From positions 1 to 64,000 of the forward strand of contig PYIY01000011.1 of the NCBI GenBank assembly GCA_003635195.1: a stretch of 64,000 nucleotides of DNA. The letters are read 5' to 3'. This DNA is from Candidatus Poribacteria bacterium (GTDB lineage: Bacteria > Poribacteria > WGA-4E > WGA-3G). Shown here piece after piece: positions 1 to 7,216 of the stretch. A program made the translations under genes and the position numbers. The notes below the pieces were generated by a model. That model was not told where the DNA came from and searched no databases. It saw only the letters and a program-made list of their open reading frames with translations. Position 1 is the first letter of the stretch. The number at the start of each line of letters is the position of its first letter.

Positions 1-507
1 CCAGAAGATATTGAAAAACGACGCTTTGAGAACCTACACACCCAGGCAAACGCACATCTTGATACGCACATAGAGGTTGAAACATCACACGGGTTTACCA
101 CAACACGCACACTCACAGTCAGCACACTCTTGACAGATTACATCAAATGGCCAGGACTCGCTCAGGTTTATCAATATAAATCTCTGCGGGAGAATACAAA
201 AACAGCCGAGATCACCTATCAGACGCAATATGGCATCACAAGCCTCGCACCAGAAGTCGCATCCGCAAAAGACTTACTCAAACTCCGACGTGAACATTGG
301 ACCATAGAGAACAAGGTGCATTGGGTGCGAGACAACGTTCTCGGTGAGGACGCTTCACAGGCAAGAACGGGGAATCTCCCACACGTCATGGCAGCATTAC
401 GAAACACTGCCCTGTCGGTCTTACGCTTTGATGGACAGAAAAAGATCGCTGAAACACTGCGATTTTTCGCTTCAGAACCTAAACTCGCAGTTAACCTCAT
501 CCAGTGA
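1..507 (+). CDS. ISAs1-family transposase, C-terminal part (cut by window start)
   Basis: The reading frame is open from the first base, so the gene starts before the window; the TTG at 130 is internal. The visible 168 residues contain the hallmark end of ISAs1-type DDE transposases: H-W-x-I-E-N, then H-W-V-R-D-N-V-L-G-E-D, then R-T-G-N-L-P-H-V-M-A-A-L-R-N. The glutamate of the I-E-N stretch belongs to the catalytic triad in this family. A TIR-like sequence follows the stop within 30 bases, so the right end of the element seems complete. Whether the transposase is intact upstream cannot be seen. Confidence 0.85.
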   Translation, partial: PEDIEKRRFENLHTQANAHLDTHIEVETSHGFTTTRTLTVSTLLTDYIKWPGLAQVYQYKSLRENTKTAEITYQTQYGITSLAPEVASAKDLLKLRREHWTIENKVHWVRDNVLGEDASQARTGNLPHVMAALRNTALSVLRFDGQKKIAETLRFFASEPKLAVNLIQ

Positions 508-512
508 GAAAT

Positions 513-532
513 CTTAAAACTAAATAACCCTG
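513..532 (+). repeat. Probable right terminal inverted repeat of the ISAs1-type element
   Basis: CTTAAAACTAAATAACCCTG directly follows the transposase stop. Read inward it begins CAGGGTTATTTAGTTTT, a plausible IS end. Close copies occur at 16390-16406, 20285-20301 and 20394-20414, where no transposase is present, which supports a mobile-element terminus. The exact outer base is inferred. Confidence 0.55.
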
Positions 533-551
533 TTCTTCCCAGCTTCCACCC

Positions 552-581
552 TTGCACTCTTACTTCAAACTATGCTATAAT
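552..581 (+). promoter_or_regulatory. Sigma-70-type promoter for the thioredoxin-like lipoprotein
   Basis: A -35 box TTGCAC (552-557) is followed by an 18-base spacer and a perfect -10 box TATAAT (576-581), about 50 bases before the start codon at 633. Seen in the sequence; not tested. Confidence 0.6.
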
Positions 582-632
582 ACCAATTACAGCGAAACTG
601 AATGTTTCCGCCAAATATTAAGGAGCCACTTC

Positions 633-1112
633 ATGAAAACATTGTTTAGAACGTGTGTTTTACTGATTATTGGTTTAGTCGCAATCTACATTGCCGGCTG
701 CGGTGAGGACGTTGAACAGGAGATGGACCCCGTAGCGTTTGACACGGAACCCACTCGCGAAGAGCCTTCTGAACGGGTTGCGGCCGATGGAAAACCCATC
801 ACAGCCACCGATGCGACCTTTGAAGCCGTTGTGTTGGAATCAGAAATGCCGGTCGTGCTTGAATTTTGGGCAGTTTGGTGAGGGGCATGCCGGTTCATGA
901 AACCGACCGTTGATGCAGTCGCATCAGAACATCGTGAAAATTTTATCGTGGCAAGATTGGATATTGATGATAACCCCAAGACCCTAAGAAAGTACGGAGT
1001 CCGTAGCATCCCGACTTACATTGTCTTCAGTGATGGCGAAGTCGTAGGGGAATTTGTCGGAGCAATGCCCGAAGCCGCTTTTGTCCAGCAAATCCTTGAT
1101 GCCTTGAAATAG
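633..1112 (+). CDS. Lipoprotein thioredoxin-like protein with in-frame TGA at the active site (candidate selenoprotein, U-x-x-C)
   Basis: The ATG at 633 follows AAGGAG with good spacing. Residues 1-23 form a lipoprotein signal peptide ending Y-I-A-G-C (Cys23 lipidated). The thioredoxin domain starts near residue 65. At codon 83 (879-881) a TGA stands exactly where thioredoxins have the first active-site Cys: F-W-A-V-W-[TGA]-G-A-C-R-F-M-K-P. The frame then stays open through the cis-proline motif S-I-P-T-Y and G-E-F-V-G to 1112, giving 159 residues if TGA is read as selenocysteine. There is no frameshift, and downstream conservation argues against ordinary decay. If TGA is a stop, the product ends just before the redox centre and is useless as a thioredoxin. 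Role if active: periplasm-facing or membrane-anchored thiol/disulfide exchange. Alternatives: a recent nonsense mutation of TGC/TGT, or a sequencing error. No selA/B/C/D genes are in the window. Confidence 0.75.
882..916 (+). promoter_or_regulatory. Possible bacterial SECIS hairpin after the TGA
   Basis: Directly after the TGA, CGGTT (891-895) pairs with AACCG (901-905) around the loop CATGA, 14 bases from the TGA. An outer GCAT (885-888) can pair with ATGC (913-916) across an internal loop. Size and distance roughly suit bacterial SECIS elements, but the loop G is not in the usual first positions. Inference only. Confidence 0.4.
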
Positions 1113-1178
1113 CAAGATAGACAGTGGAGTTATAACACGTCCTACACTGGCGAAATTGTTACAAGGAGATTCCTTCAC

Positions 1179-1784
1179 ATGGCGTATAGCAATTTTACCT
1201 TAGACACAGCACTGGAAGCGTTTGATTTAGAAGAGGTTGATGCTGCCGGTATCTTCGCTGCCAGTGAACCGGTGAAGCCGAGTGCGCTGCTCACTTCCGT
1301 GTTAGCGCGGAACATACCCTTAGCCCTTGCTGTGGGCACAGAAAAAGTCAAATCAGAGTTAATTGTCGCTAATGTCCTCGTTGAACTCCGTGAACAATTG
1401 GAGCACCGCGTCAGTTTTTTTTCAGGGATTGAGTTCAACGTTGATGCCGATGCCGGCCTTACCGGTGTGTGTGATTTTATGATAAGCCTCTCGCCACGCC
1501 AATTTTCTTTAAAGGCACCTATCATCATCCTTGTTGAGGCGAAAAAGGATGACTTCCTGGTTGGACTCGGACAGTGCGTTGCGGAAATGGTCGCTGCACA
1601 ACGTTTTAACGCGGAGGAAGGGAATGACATCGCTTGCATTTATGGGACCATCACATCCGGGATAGATTGGGTCTTTCTCAAATTGGTGGGAAAGAAACTC
1701 TGCATTGACATGGCTGCTTATCAAATCTCACAGTGTGACAAAATTCTCGGTATCCTCACAAGTATGGTTGAACAAAAGGCGTGA
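1179..1784 (+). CDS. Hypothetical PD-(D/E)XK nuclease-like protein
   Basis: A 201-residue soluble protein with no signal peptide. The ATG follows AAGGAG. Residues about 95-125 show a restriction-nuclease-like core: G-V-C-D-F-M then I-I-I-L-V-E-A-K-K-D-D, fitting the D...E-x-K arrangement of PD-(D/E)XK folds. Upstream, T-E-K-V-K-S-E-L-I-V may be the helix with the accessory acidic residue. Proteins of this shape are common, often single genes, in bacteria rich in mobile DNA; their cellular role is mostly unknown. It sits between the thioredoxin gene and rtcB on the same strand and could be cotranscribed. No partner methylase or toxin gene is nearby. The fold call is moderate and no function is claimed. 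Confidence 0.6.
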   Translation: MAYSNFTLDTALEAFDLEEVDAAGIFAASEPVKPSALLTSVLARNIPLALAVGTEKVKSELIVANVLVELREQLEHRVSFFSGIEFNVDADAGLTGVCDFMISLSPRQFSLKAPIIILVEAKKDDFLVGLGQCVAEMVAAQRFNAEEGNDIACIYGTITSGIDWVFLKLVGKKLCIDMAAYQISQCDKILGILTSMVEQKA

Positions 1785-1811
1785 GAACAATAAAGAAACG
1801 CATCGGAAATT

Positions 1812-3275
1812 ATGATCATGGCACAACAAAACATAACACTCCAAAAAATTGATGAATACCGCTGGCGTATCCCGAAAAGTTACATGAAAGGTATGCGCGT
1901 AGATGGCATCGTCTATGCCAACGAGAAACTCCTTGAGCATGCAAAAAGCGACGAGGCGTTGCAGCAAGTCGCAAATGTTGCACATCTGCCCGGCATCGTC
2001 AAACACTCGCTCGCAATGCCCGACTTACACTGGGGATACGGTTTCGTCATTGGTGGTGTCGCTGCGACCGATCCGAAGGCAGATGGTGTGGTCTCTCCCG
2101 GCGGCATCGGGTACGACATCAATTGCGGGGTCCGTCTCATCCGAACAAACCTTGATGTTTCGCAGCTTGAAGGGAAACGGAAAGCACTCATCGGCAAATT
2201 GTTTGAGAACGTTCCCTGCGGTGTCGGCTCCAGCGGCACGATTCGGCTTACTGTCCAAGAAGAGCGGCGGATGTTGGAAAAAGGGGCACTGTGGGCAATT
2301 GAGCGGGAATACGGACACCCGCACGACCTTACCTTCACCGAAGCGACCGGGTTCCTCCAACACGCCAACGCCGACGCTGCGAGTCAACGCGCCTTGGAAC
2401 GCGGCAAAAACCAGCTCGGCACCCTCGGCTCCGGTAACCATTTCCTTGAAGTCCAAGCAGTTGATCGTATCTTTTACCGAGAAGCCGCCGATGCGATGGG
2501 ATTAAGCGAAGGCAACATCTGTGTCATGATTCATACCGGGTCACGCGGCTTCGGCTACCAAATCTGCGATGAACACGTCAAGAGTTGGGTCAAAGTCGCC
2601 GAAAGATACGGCATCAAGCTCCCTGACCGACAACTCGCCTCCGCACCGATTAACTCACCAGAGGGACAGGCCTACATCACCGCGATGGCGTGTAGTGCAA
2701 ACTACGCATGGAACAATCGGCAGTGTATTATGCACCTCGTCCGCCGGACCTTCATGCAATTTTTTGACACGACAGAAGATGAGCTCGGTTTGGAACTCGT
2801 CTACGATGTCGCACACAACATCGGAAAGTTTGAAAAACACACCGTTGATGGCGAGGAACGCGAACTCTTTATCCACCGCAAAGGCGCGACGCGCGCATTT
2901 CCCGCAGGACATCCGGAGATTCCCGAAAAGTACCAATCAGTCGGGCAGCCTGTGCTAATTCCCGGCGATATGGGGACCGCTTCTTACGTGCTTGTCGGCG
3001 ACCCGGGTGCGATGGCGGAGACGTGGGGCACCACCTGCCACGGTGCCGGTAGAGTCCTCTCACGGCGGAAAGCGATCGCCTTAACCAAAGGACGTTCTAT
3101 CCAAAAGGATTTGGAAGCACAAGGCATCTACGTCCGCGCCGAAGGCAGACGTACCCTCCAAGAAGAGGTACCTGAGGCTTACAAGGATGTTGATGAGGTT
3201 GTCCGTGTCGTTGACAAAGCAGGACTTTCGCGGCGGGTCGCACGCCTCCGACCCATCGGAGTCGTAAAAGGTTAA
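1812..3275 (+). CDS. rtcB: RtcB tRNA-splicing/RNA-repair ligase
   Basis: 487 residues, the usual RtcB length. RtcB joins 2',3'-cyclic phosphate (or 3'-phosphate) RNA ends to 5'-OH ends using Mn2+ and GTP. Signature segments are all present: H-L-P-G-I-V (58-63), M-P-D-L-H-W-G-Y-G (69-77), S-P-G-G-I-G-Y-D-I-N-C-G-V-R with metal ligands D102 and C105, G-S-G-N-H-F, H-T-G-S-R-G-F-G, and C-H-G-A-G-R whose His410 corresponds to the guanylylated histidine. Two starts are possible (ATG 1812 or ATG 1818); the first is used. The gene stands alone without rtcA, archease or an RtcR regulator next to it. A strong sigma-54 promoter match lies 140 bases downstream rather than upstream, although rtcB genes in other bacteria are often sigma-54 controlled. 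Confidence 0.95.
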   Translation: MIMAQQNITLQKIDEYRWRIPKSYMKGMRVDGIVYANEKLLEHAKSDEALQQVANVAHLPGIVKHSLAMPDLHWGYGFVIGGVAATDPKADGVVSPGGIGYDINCGVRLIRTNLDVSQLEGKRKALIGKLFENVPCGVGSSGTIRLTVQEERRMLEKGALWAIEREYGHPHDLTFTEATGFLQHANADAASQRALERGKNQLGTLGSGNHFLEVQAVDRIFYREAADAMGLSEGNICVMIHTGSRGFGYQICDEHVKSWVKVAERYGIKLPDRQLASAPINSPEGQAYITAMACSANYAWNNRQCIMHLVRRTFMQFFDTTEDELGLELVYDVAHNIGKFEKHTVDGEERELFIHRKGATRAFPAGHPEIPEKYQSVGQPVLIPGDMGTASYVLVGDPGAMAETWGTTCHGAGRVLSRRKAIALTKGRSIQKDLEAQGIYVRAEGRRTLQEEVPEAYKDVDEVVRVVDKAGLSRRVARLRPIGVVKG

Positions 3276-3335
3276 TGTTTTTCCGAATTGTTAATATTTT
3301 GTAACCTTGTTTAGCCTCCTGCCGTTACTAAAAGT

Positions 3336-3409
3336 AGTGTCTATTTTTTAATCATAGCATGACCAAAAAACGGGCAATGTTGGCGCGCGTGTTGCCTAAA
3401 ATAGACACT
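3336..3409 (+). repeat. Inverted repeat with nested hairpin, just upstream of the sigma-54 promoter
   Basis: AGTGTCTATTTT (3336-3347) and its exact complement AAAATAGACACT (3398-3409) bracket a second pair, GGCAA (3373-3377) with TTGCC (3392-3396). It could be a tiny mobile element or, given its place 7 bases before the -24/-12 promoter, a site for an activator. The function is not known. Confidence 0.6.
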
Positions 3410-3415
3410 TTCCGA

Positions 3416-3432
3416 TTGGCACGGAAATTGCA
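3416..3432 (+). promoter_or_regulatory. Sigma-54 (-24/-12) promoter
   Basis: TTGGCACG-GAAA-TTGCA matches the sigma-54 consensus (T-T-G-G-C-A-C-G, four bases, T-T-G-C-A/T) at every conserved position, with the GG and GC elements 12 bases apart. It is intergenic and points rightward; the predicted start of transcription is near 3443. Other TTGGCACG copies in the window (for example 42175, 46667, 47947) are inside genes and lack the TTGC half. Confidence 0.7.
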
Positions 3433-3442
3433 TATATTTTGA

Positions 3443-3572
3443 TAAGCCTCCTTGGGTAAGCCGGAAGCATAGTTCCTGAAGGGCGTAATTTGCAAGCTGA
3501 TATTGCATGCGTTAGGTTAGCATCCCTGAAACCTTGCAACCTTTTAGGAAGTGGCTTCCGGCTCCTTTTTTT
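3443..3572 (+). ncRNA. Possible sigma-54-driven structured small RNA with terminator-like end
   Basis: Downstream of the -24/-12 promoter lies a region able to fold into one long stem. AGCCGGAAGC (3459-3468) pairs with GCTTCCGGCT (3554-3563). Inside it, TTCCT and AAGG pair with CCTT and AGGAA. Further in, TTGCAAG pairs with CTTGCAA. Seven T residues (3566-3572) follow the outer arm, as in an intrinsic terminator. No convincing open frame lies in it. The RNA would be about 130 nt. Sigma-54-controlled Y-RNA genes next to rtcB are known in some enterobacteria, which makes an RNA-repair link worth testing, but no Y-RNA signature was identified and no Rsr/Ro gene is present. It could instead be a long terminator or a mobile palindrome. 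Confidence 0.4.
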
Positions 3573-3682
3573 CTCTTTCCAACAAAATTTCCCTTGCCTC
3601 TCTCCCTTAACCCCTATATAATGCAAAGGAGTAGGCACGCGCCGTGGGTTCTCCGTCCACAAATGGCAACCATACTACGGGA

Positions 3683-3736
3683 CTAAATTGACCCCTATGG
3701 TGTGGTTAGGAAACCAGACCATAGGTCTCAATTTAG
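3683..3736 (+). repeat. 54-bp inverted repeat
   Basis: CTAAATTGACCCCTATGGT (3683-3701) and ACCATAGGTCTCAATTTAG (3718-3736) are complementary at 17 of 19 positions, with a small inner GGTT/AACC pair. No T-run follows. It lies among other palindromic elements in a gene-free stretch and is probably a miniature mobile element. Confidence 0.6.
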
Positions 3737-3742
3737 GGGATC

Positions 3743-3848
3743 CCAGGCCCGGTAGGTTCGATTTTGCGGTGTACCATAAGTATCAATTTTAGAAAAATAA
3801 CCGCCTCGGCCCCAGGCCCGGTAGGTTCGGTTTCCCAACCGAACCGGA
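3743..3848 (+). repeat. Two units of the dispersed CCCGGTAGGTTCGG repeat
   Basis: Units begin at 3743 and 3811. The second is a full palindromic form: GGTTCGGTTT, then CCCAACCGAACCGG. Related units occur at about 5774, 10203, 10262 and 20332. They lie only in intergenic DNA. The upstream in-frame extension of the following gene through this area is therefore not real coding sequence. Confidence 0.7.
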
Positions 3849-3894
3849 TACTACGCGGAAACCTTGAAGACTTCACAACCTTCTTTCGTCCCGT

Positions 3895-4100
3895 AGGGTT
3901 TATTTCCTTGGTGTCTTTGCTTGGGGTGTTTTTGCTTACAAGAAATACCCTATCAAAAACGGTATTTCTGCGGATTGATAGGGGTGTTTTTGCTTGGGTG
4001 TTTTTGCTTGGGTGTTTCTGCGTATTCTGCGTATTGCTTGGTGTCTTTGCTTGGGTATTTCTGCGTATTTCTGCGTATTTCTTCGGATTTCTTCGGCATG
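3895..4100 (+). repeat. G/T-rich heptad repeat block (GTTTTTG / CTTGGGT / GTTTCTG units)
   Basis: Roughly 200 bases made of near-tandem units such as GGGTGTTTTTGCTT and TTTCTGCGTA. Related single copies occur at 10273, 48594 (inside a gene) and 58056. Translated it would give an odd F/V/L/C-rich string, which is why the following gene's start is placed after it. Confidence 0.7.
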
Positions 4101-4147
4101 TTTATAGCAGCTGTATCAAACAAGGAGCCAAGCCCTATAAGGGCGGC

Positions 4148-5563
4148 ATGTTTATGTGTTATACGGTAATCGGGATACTGGTATCAATTATGTTTACAAT
4201 ACAAGCAACTGCCGACCGATTTGAGAATTTCGGTGTTGATCCAAACTGGGAAGGCAGAGGGAACCGGACTGCCGAAGAACATGCCCGAACCGTTGTGCAA
4301 GACTTCGGCTACAGTCGCACAAACTATGTCGGTGGTAAGACCCTCGGTGAGATCGGTGGACGCATCTCGCGTTCACTGACACCCGCGACTTACGCCACCG
4401 TTATCCCCACAAAAACGCTCAATGACCACTTCACAGCATCTGGCAAATTCGCTGTTACCGAAGCAGACGGCAGTAGCGGGATGCTGATTGGCTGGTTCAA
4501 TACCGATTCGAGAGGTTGGAGAACCCCCAATTCGCTGGCGTTCCGATTGGACGGCAACGGCGGAAAATACTGGGTCTTCTTTGAATACGGGACGCAAAAT
4601 TATCTGACCGGAAGCGGCGCAACTTTTGAAGGCGAACGCTATCAGACAACGAAAACGCCACCAGAGCAGGCGGACGGCACAGTGCATACATGGTCGCTGA
4701 CCTACGACCCGAATGGTGCTGCAGGCGATGGTGAGATAACCTTTGTGATGGATGGCAATACTTATACGGTACCACTGGCACCCGGACACAAAACTGATGG
4801 TGCGACTTTCAATCGCTTCGGGATGGTGAACATGCAGATTGCTGGGAAGGGGATGAACGTCTACCTTGATGACCTGAGCATTGATGGAGAATCGAACGAT
4901 TTTACCGATGATCCGGGTTGGGAGGAAAACGGCAACCGCATCACATTTGATGACCGCGAAATCCGACCCTACCATAACTTCGGATGGAGTCAAACGAACC
5001 ACGCCGGTGGAACGCTTGGCGAAATTGGCGGGCTGATTTGGCGCGCCGATGAGAGAAAACCTGAGCAGGCAGGATATTATGCCGATCGAATCGGTCATCT
5101 GACGATGGATCACGCACTTGAGGCATCAGGAAAAGTCGCAATGCTTCGGGCGAGTGCTGACAGTGCCGTGCTTATCGGGTGGTTCAACGCTGAAACCTAT
5201 ATCGGTGCCCCACCGAGCAACTTTATCGGCATCATGGTCGAGGGACCCAGTCGTATCGGCCATTACTTCCGTCCCGTCTACGCCAACGCCGAAGGTCAGT
5301 CCGAGATCATGCAGACGGGACCCGTGATTAAACCTTCTCGTACATCGCATCAGTGGCGACTCTCTTACGCACCAGATGCCAATAATGGAGACGGACAGGT
5401 GACTGTCACGTTCAATAACGAAACAATCTCACTGAATCTCAAAGCCGGTGTTCGCTCGGGTGGCGCGGTTTTTGATCGGTTCGGCATCCTTTCCTTTCAG
5501 CGCGGCGGACATTTCGTCGATATCTATTTTGATGATGTGTCCTATACCGTCCAATCGAAGTGA
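4148..5563 (+). CDS. Secreted protein with two tandem lectin-like domains, function unknown
   Basis: 471 residues from the ATG at 4148, chosen because it gives a normal signal peptide (residues 1-22, ending Q-A-T-A) and avoids the repeat-derived 128-codon extension upstream. The mature protein is an internal duplication. Each half opens with D-P-x-W-E-x-x-G-N-R, then F-G-[YW]-S-x-T-N-[YH]-x-G-G-x-x-L-G-E-I-G-G, then a core with L-I-G-W-F-N, W-[SR]-L-[TS]-Y-x-P-[ND], and ends with F-[ND]-R-F-G-[MI] and [VI]-Y-[LF]-D-D. This looks like a beta-sandwich of the concanavalin type, probably binding or trimming polysaccharide at the cell surface; no catalytic residues are evident. Unlike the neighbours from 6.2 kb on, it lacks the T-x-W-G-x-L-K tail. 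The sigma-54 promoter at 3416 could reach it, but a terminator-like hairpin intervenes. Confidence 0.7.
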   Translation: MFMCYTVIGILVSIMFTIQATADRFENFGVDPNWEGRGNRTAEEHARTVVQDFGYSRTNYVGGKTLGEIGGRISRSLTPATYATVIPTKTLNDHFTASGKFAVTEADGSSGMLIGWFNTDSRGWRTPNSLAFRLDGNGGKYWVFFEYGTQNYLTGSGATFEGERYQTTKTPPEQADGTVHTWSLTYDPNGAAGDGEITFVMDGNTYTVPLAPGHKTDGATFNRFGMVNMQIAGKGMNVYLDDLSIDGESNDFTDDPGWEENGNRITFDDREIRPYHNFGWSQTNHAGGTLGEIGGLIWRADERKPEQAGYYADRIGHLTMDHALEASGKVAMLRASADSAVLIGWFNAETYIGAPPSNFIGIMVEGPSRIGHYFRPVYANAEGQSEIMQTGPVIKPSRTSHQWRLSYAPDANNGDGQVTVTFNNETISLNLKAGVRSGGAVFDRFGILSFQRGGHFVDIYFDDVSYTVQSK

Positions 5564-6205
5564 TACTTTGTGATTTTTTCTAAAATTAACCGAGGATATT
5601 CATAAATCGTCAGGGCATTGGCATCGGTTCAGAAGAGTTGCGCGGTGGCATATACTTTGTACCATAATCTGTTAGATTGTGGTCTTTCGGGACACGGGTG
5701 ATTCTATCGCGTCTAACGGTTTCCCACAAACTAAATGAAGTTGAATTATTTAAATCGGTAATCCTGATTTTCCCCAGGCCCGATGGGGGCGGTTTGCAAC
5801 CGACATTTAATTATCAAACTCCCAGAATTTTTACTAAATTTATTTCCTTTTCCCTAAAACTACTGTATAATAGTGGTCAGAATGGTCTTTATAATTTGAT
5901 AATTGAAATAATAACAAAAATCGACTATTTATAACCCAAGTCGCTGGTTGTCCGTCTAAGCGGACCCAACATCTCACTTTTATCAAACGCGTGTTGAAAA
6001 AAGATGTGTTATACTCTTGAATTATAGGACTATCCGCTTTTTTTTCAAATTATGCACCCTTTGCTCTTAAAAATAGTCTCTTTAATAGTTGGATAATAAT
6101 GCCATGCCGATACGCGCGACATAATATAATAACCGGTTTGAATCATTTAATAAAATCCGCGACATTCGCGGTCAAGTCTAAAAATTGCCAATCGGAGAAA
6201 CCGAT
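5564..6205. other. Gene-free stretch with degenerate repeats
   Basis: About 640 bases without a credible gene. Bases about 5728-5830 contain a degenerate copy of the palindromic repeat seen at 10203-10392 (shared ATTTAAATCGGTAAT-like and CCCAGGCCCG segments). The 85-codon frame at 5677-5934 runs straight through this repeat and has no ribosome site, so it is not called. The end of the stretch holds the recurrent upstream motif at 6038. Confidence 0.6.
6038..6085 (+). promoter_or_regulatory. Recurrent upstream motif, copy 1 of 3 (poly-T, TATGCACC, TTAA)
   Basis: A T-run with CA, then TATGCACCCTTT, then an AT-rich stretch to TTTAATAGTT. The same layout recurs at 23664 and 26879. It lies about 120 bases before the first gene of the TolB-like/sigma-propeller pair. 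A promoter or operator of this regulon is the simplest reading. Confidence 0.5.
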
Positions 6206-7216
6206 ATGAAATTGAAGTTGATTTTTTCTATTATCCTCTTAGTGCTGATGTGTGGAACGATGCGTCCGCTTTTTGCGAAAGCCCCGGAAACTGCCAAAAT
6301 CGTATTTACATCAAGGCGTGATGGCAATTTTGAGATTTATAGCATGAACCCGGATGGATCTGATCAGAAAAACTTAACCCAGCACCGTGCCAGGGATTCC
6401 GCGCCTGTCTGGTCGCCGACGGGTGAACAGATTCTTTTCGTCTCGGATCGAGGCGGGATAGAGGATCTCTACCTCATGGATACAGATGGAACGAATGTGC
6501 GTCAGGTCTTCAAAAAATTAATAGGCAGAGAGTTTCCCACGTGGTCGCCTGATGGAAAAGCGGTCGCTTATCAACGATTTCACACATTCTCTATCTACAC
6601 CGCCTCAATTGATGGAAAAGATGAGACAAAAGTTGCGGATGGCTTATGGCCCGCGTGGTCTCCTAACGGTTCTGAGATCGCCTTTATGGCAGCCAAGTTC
6701 GTTTGGGTTGAAAACGGAAATCTCCAAGCACCGAATGTCAGCGTCCAGATTATCAATTTACAAACGCATGTAGAAGAGAAGCTGCTTCCGGGGAAGATTG
6801 GGATGTTTGATCCAACTTGGGCACCCGATGGTACGCAAATAGCCTTTTCGTGGCGTAGTGTTCTTTTTGAAGGTAAAGCGGGAGAGCGTGTTAGGGGTAT
6901 CTATGTTGTGAACCGAGATGGGAGGGGACTCAGAAAGATTATTGATGCCGAAGATGCCGTCGCGTCAGTGTTTAACCCTACCTGGTCCCCGGACGGGAAT
7001 GAACTTATTTACAACAAGGGGATTGGTGGTGTCAGAGACCTCTTCAAAATCGCTTTGGACGATCGTGTTCCAGAACGACTCACACGCCGACAGGGTGATA
7101 ATTTCAACGCGGATTGGTTCGATCCGGCGTATGCCTTGCCGGTATCGCCACAACCGGCGTTGCTAACAACGACATGGGGCGAACTGAAAACGGAGAATCC
7201 GAATGGTAGAAAATGA
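6206..7216 (+). CDS. Secreted TolB-like PD40 beta-propeller with T-x-W-G-x-L-K tail
   Basis: 336 residues. The ATG at 6206 follows CGGAGAA; an upstream TTG at 6185 would only add seven residues before the signal peptide. Signal peptide residues 1-24. The mature part is a six-bladed propeller built of PD40 units: S-R-R-D-G-N-F-E-I-Y-x-M-N-P-D-G then V-W-S-P-T-G-E-Q-I-L-F-V-S-D-R, repeated. The C-terminus is W-F-D-P-A-Y-A-L-P-V-S-P-Q-P, then L-T-T-T-W-G-E-L-K. Closest relatives in the window are the proteins at 20440 and 21431. The gene end overlaps the start of the sigma-propeller gene by 14 bases, so the two are translationally coupled. Likely periplasmic or surface; no enzymatic role visible. 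Confidence 0.8.
   Translation: MKLKLIFSIILLVLMCGTMRPLFAKAPETAKIVFTSRRDGNFEIYSMNPDGSDQKNLTQHRARDSAPVWSPTGEQILFVSDRGGIEDLYLMDTDGTNVRQVFKKLIGREFPTWSPDGKAVAYQRFHTFSIYTASIDGKDETKVADGLWPAWSPNGSEIAFMAAKFVWVENGNLQAPNVSVQIINLQTHVEEKLLPGKIGMFDPTWAPDGTQIAFSWRSVLFEGKAGERVRGIYVVNRDGRGLRKIIDAEDAVASVFNPTWSPDGNELIYNKGIGGVRDLFKIALDDRVPERLTRRQGDNFNADWFDPAYALPVSPQPALLTTTWGELKTENPNGRK

Noticed and set aside
3764-4147. N-terminal 128-codon extension of the secreted protein at 4148
   Set aside because: It runs through dispersed palindromes and the G/T-rich heptad block, has an unlikely F/V/L/C-rich composition, and a good signal peptide starts at 4148.
4373-5113. 246-codon minus-strand frame opposite the secreted two-domain protein
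   Set aside because: The plus strand shows a clear internal duplication and signal peptide; the minus frame is a shadow.
5677-5934. 85-codon open frame
   Set aside because: No ribosome site, overlaps a degenerate dispersed repeat, AT-rich end, no recognisable fold.
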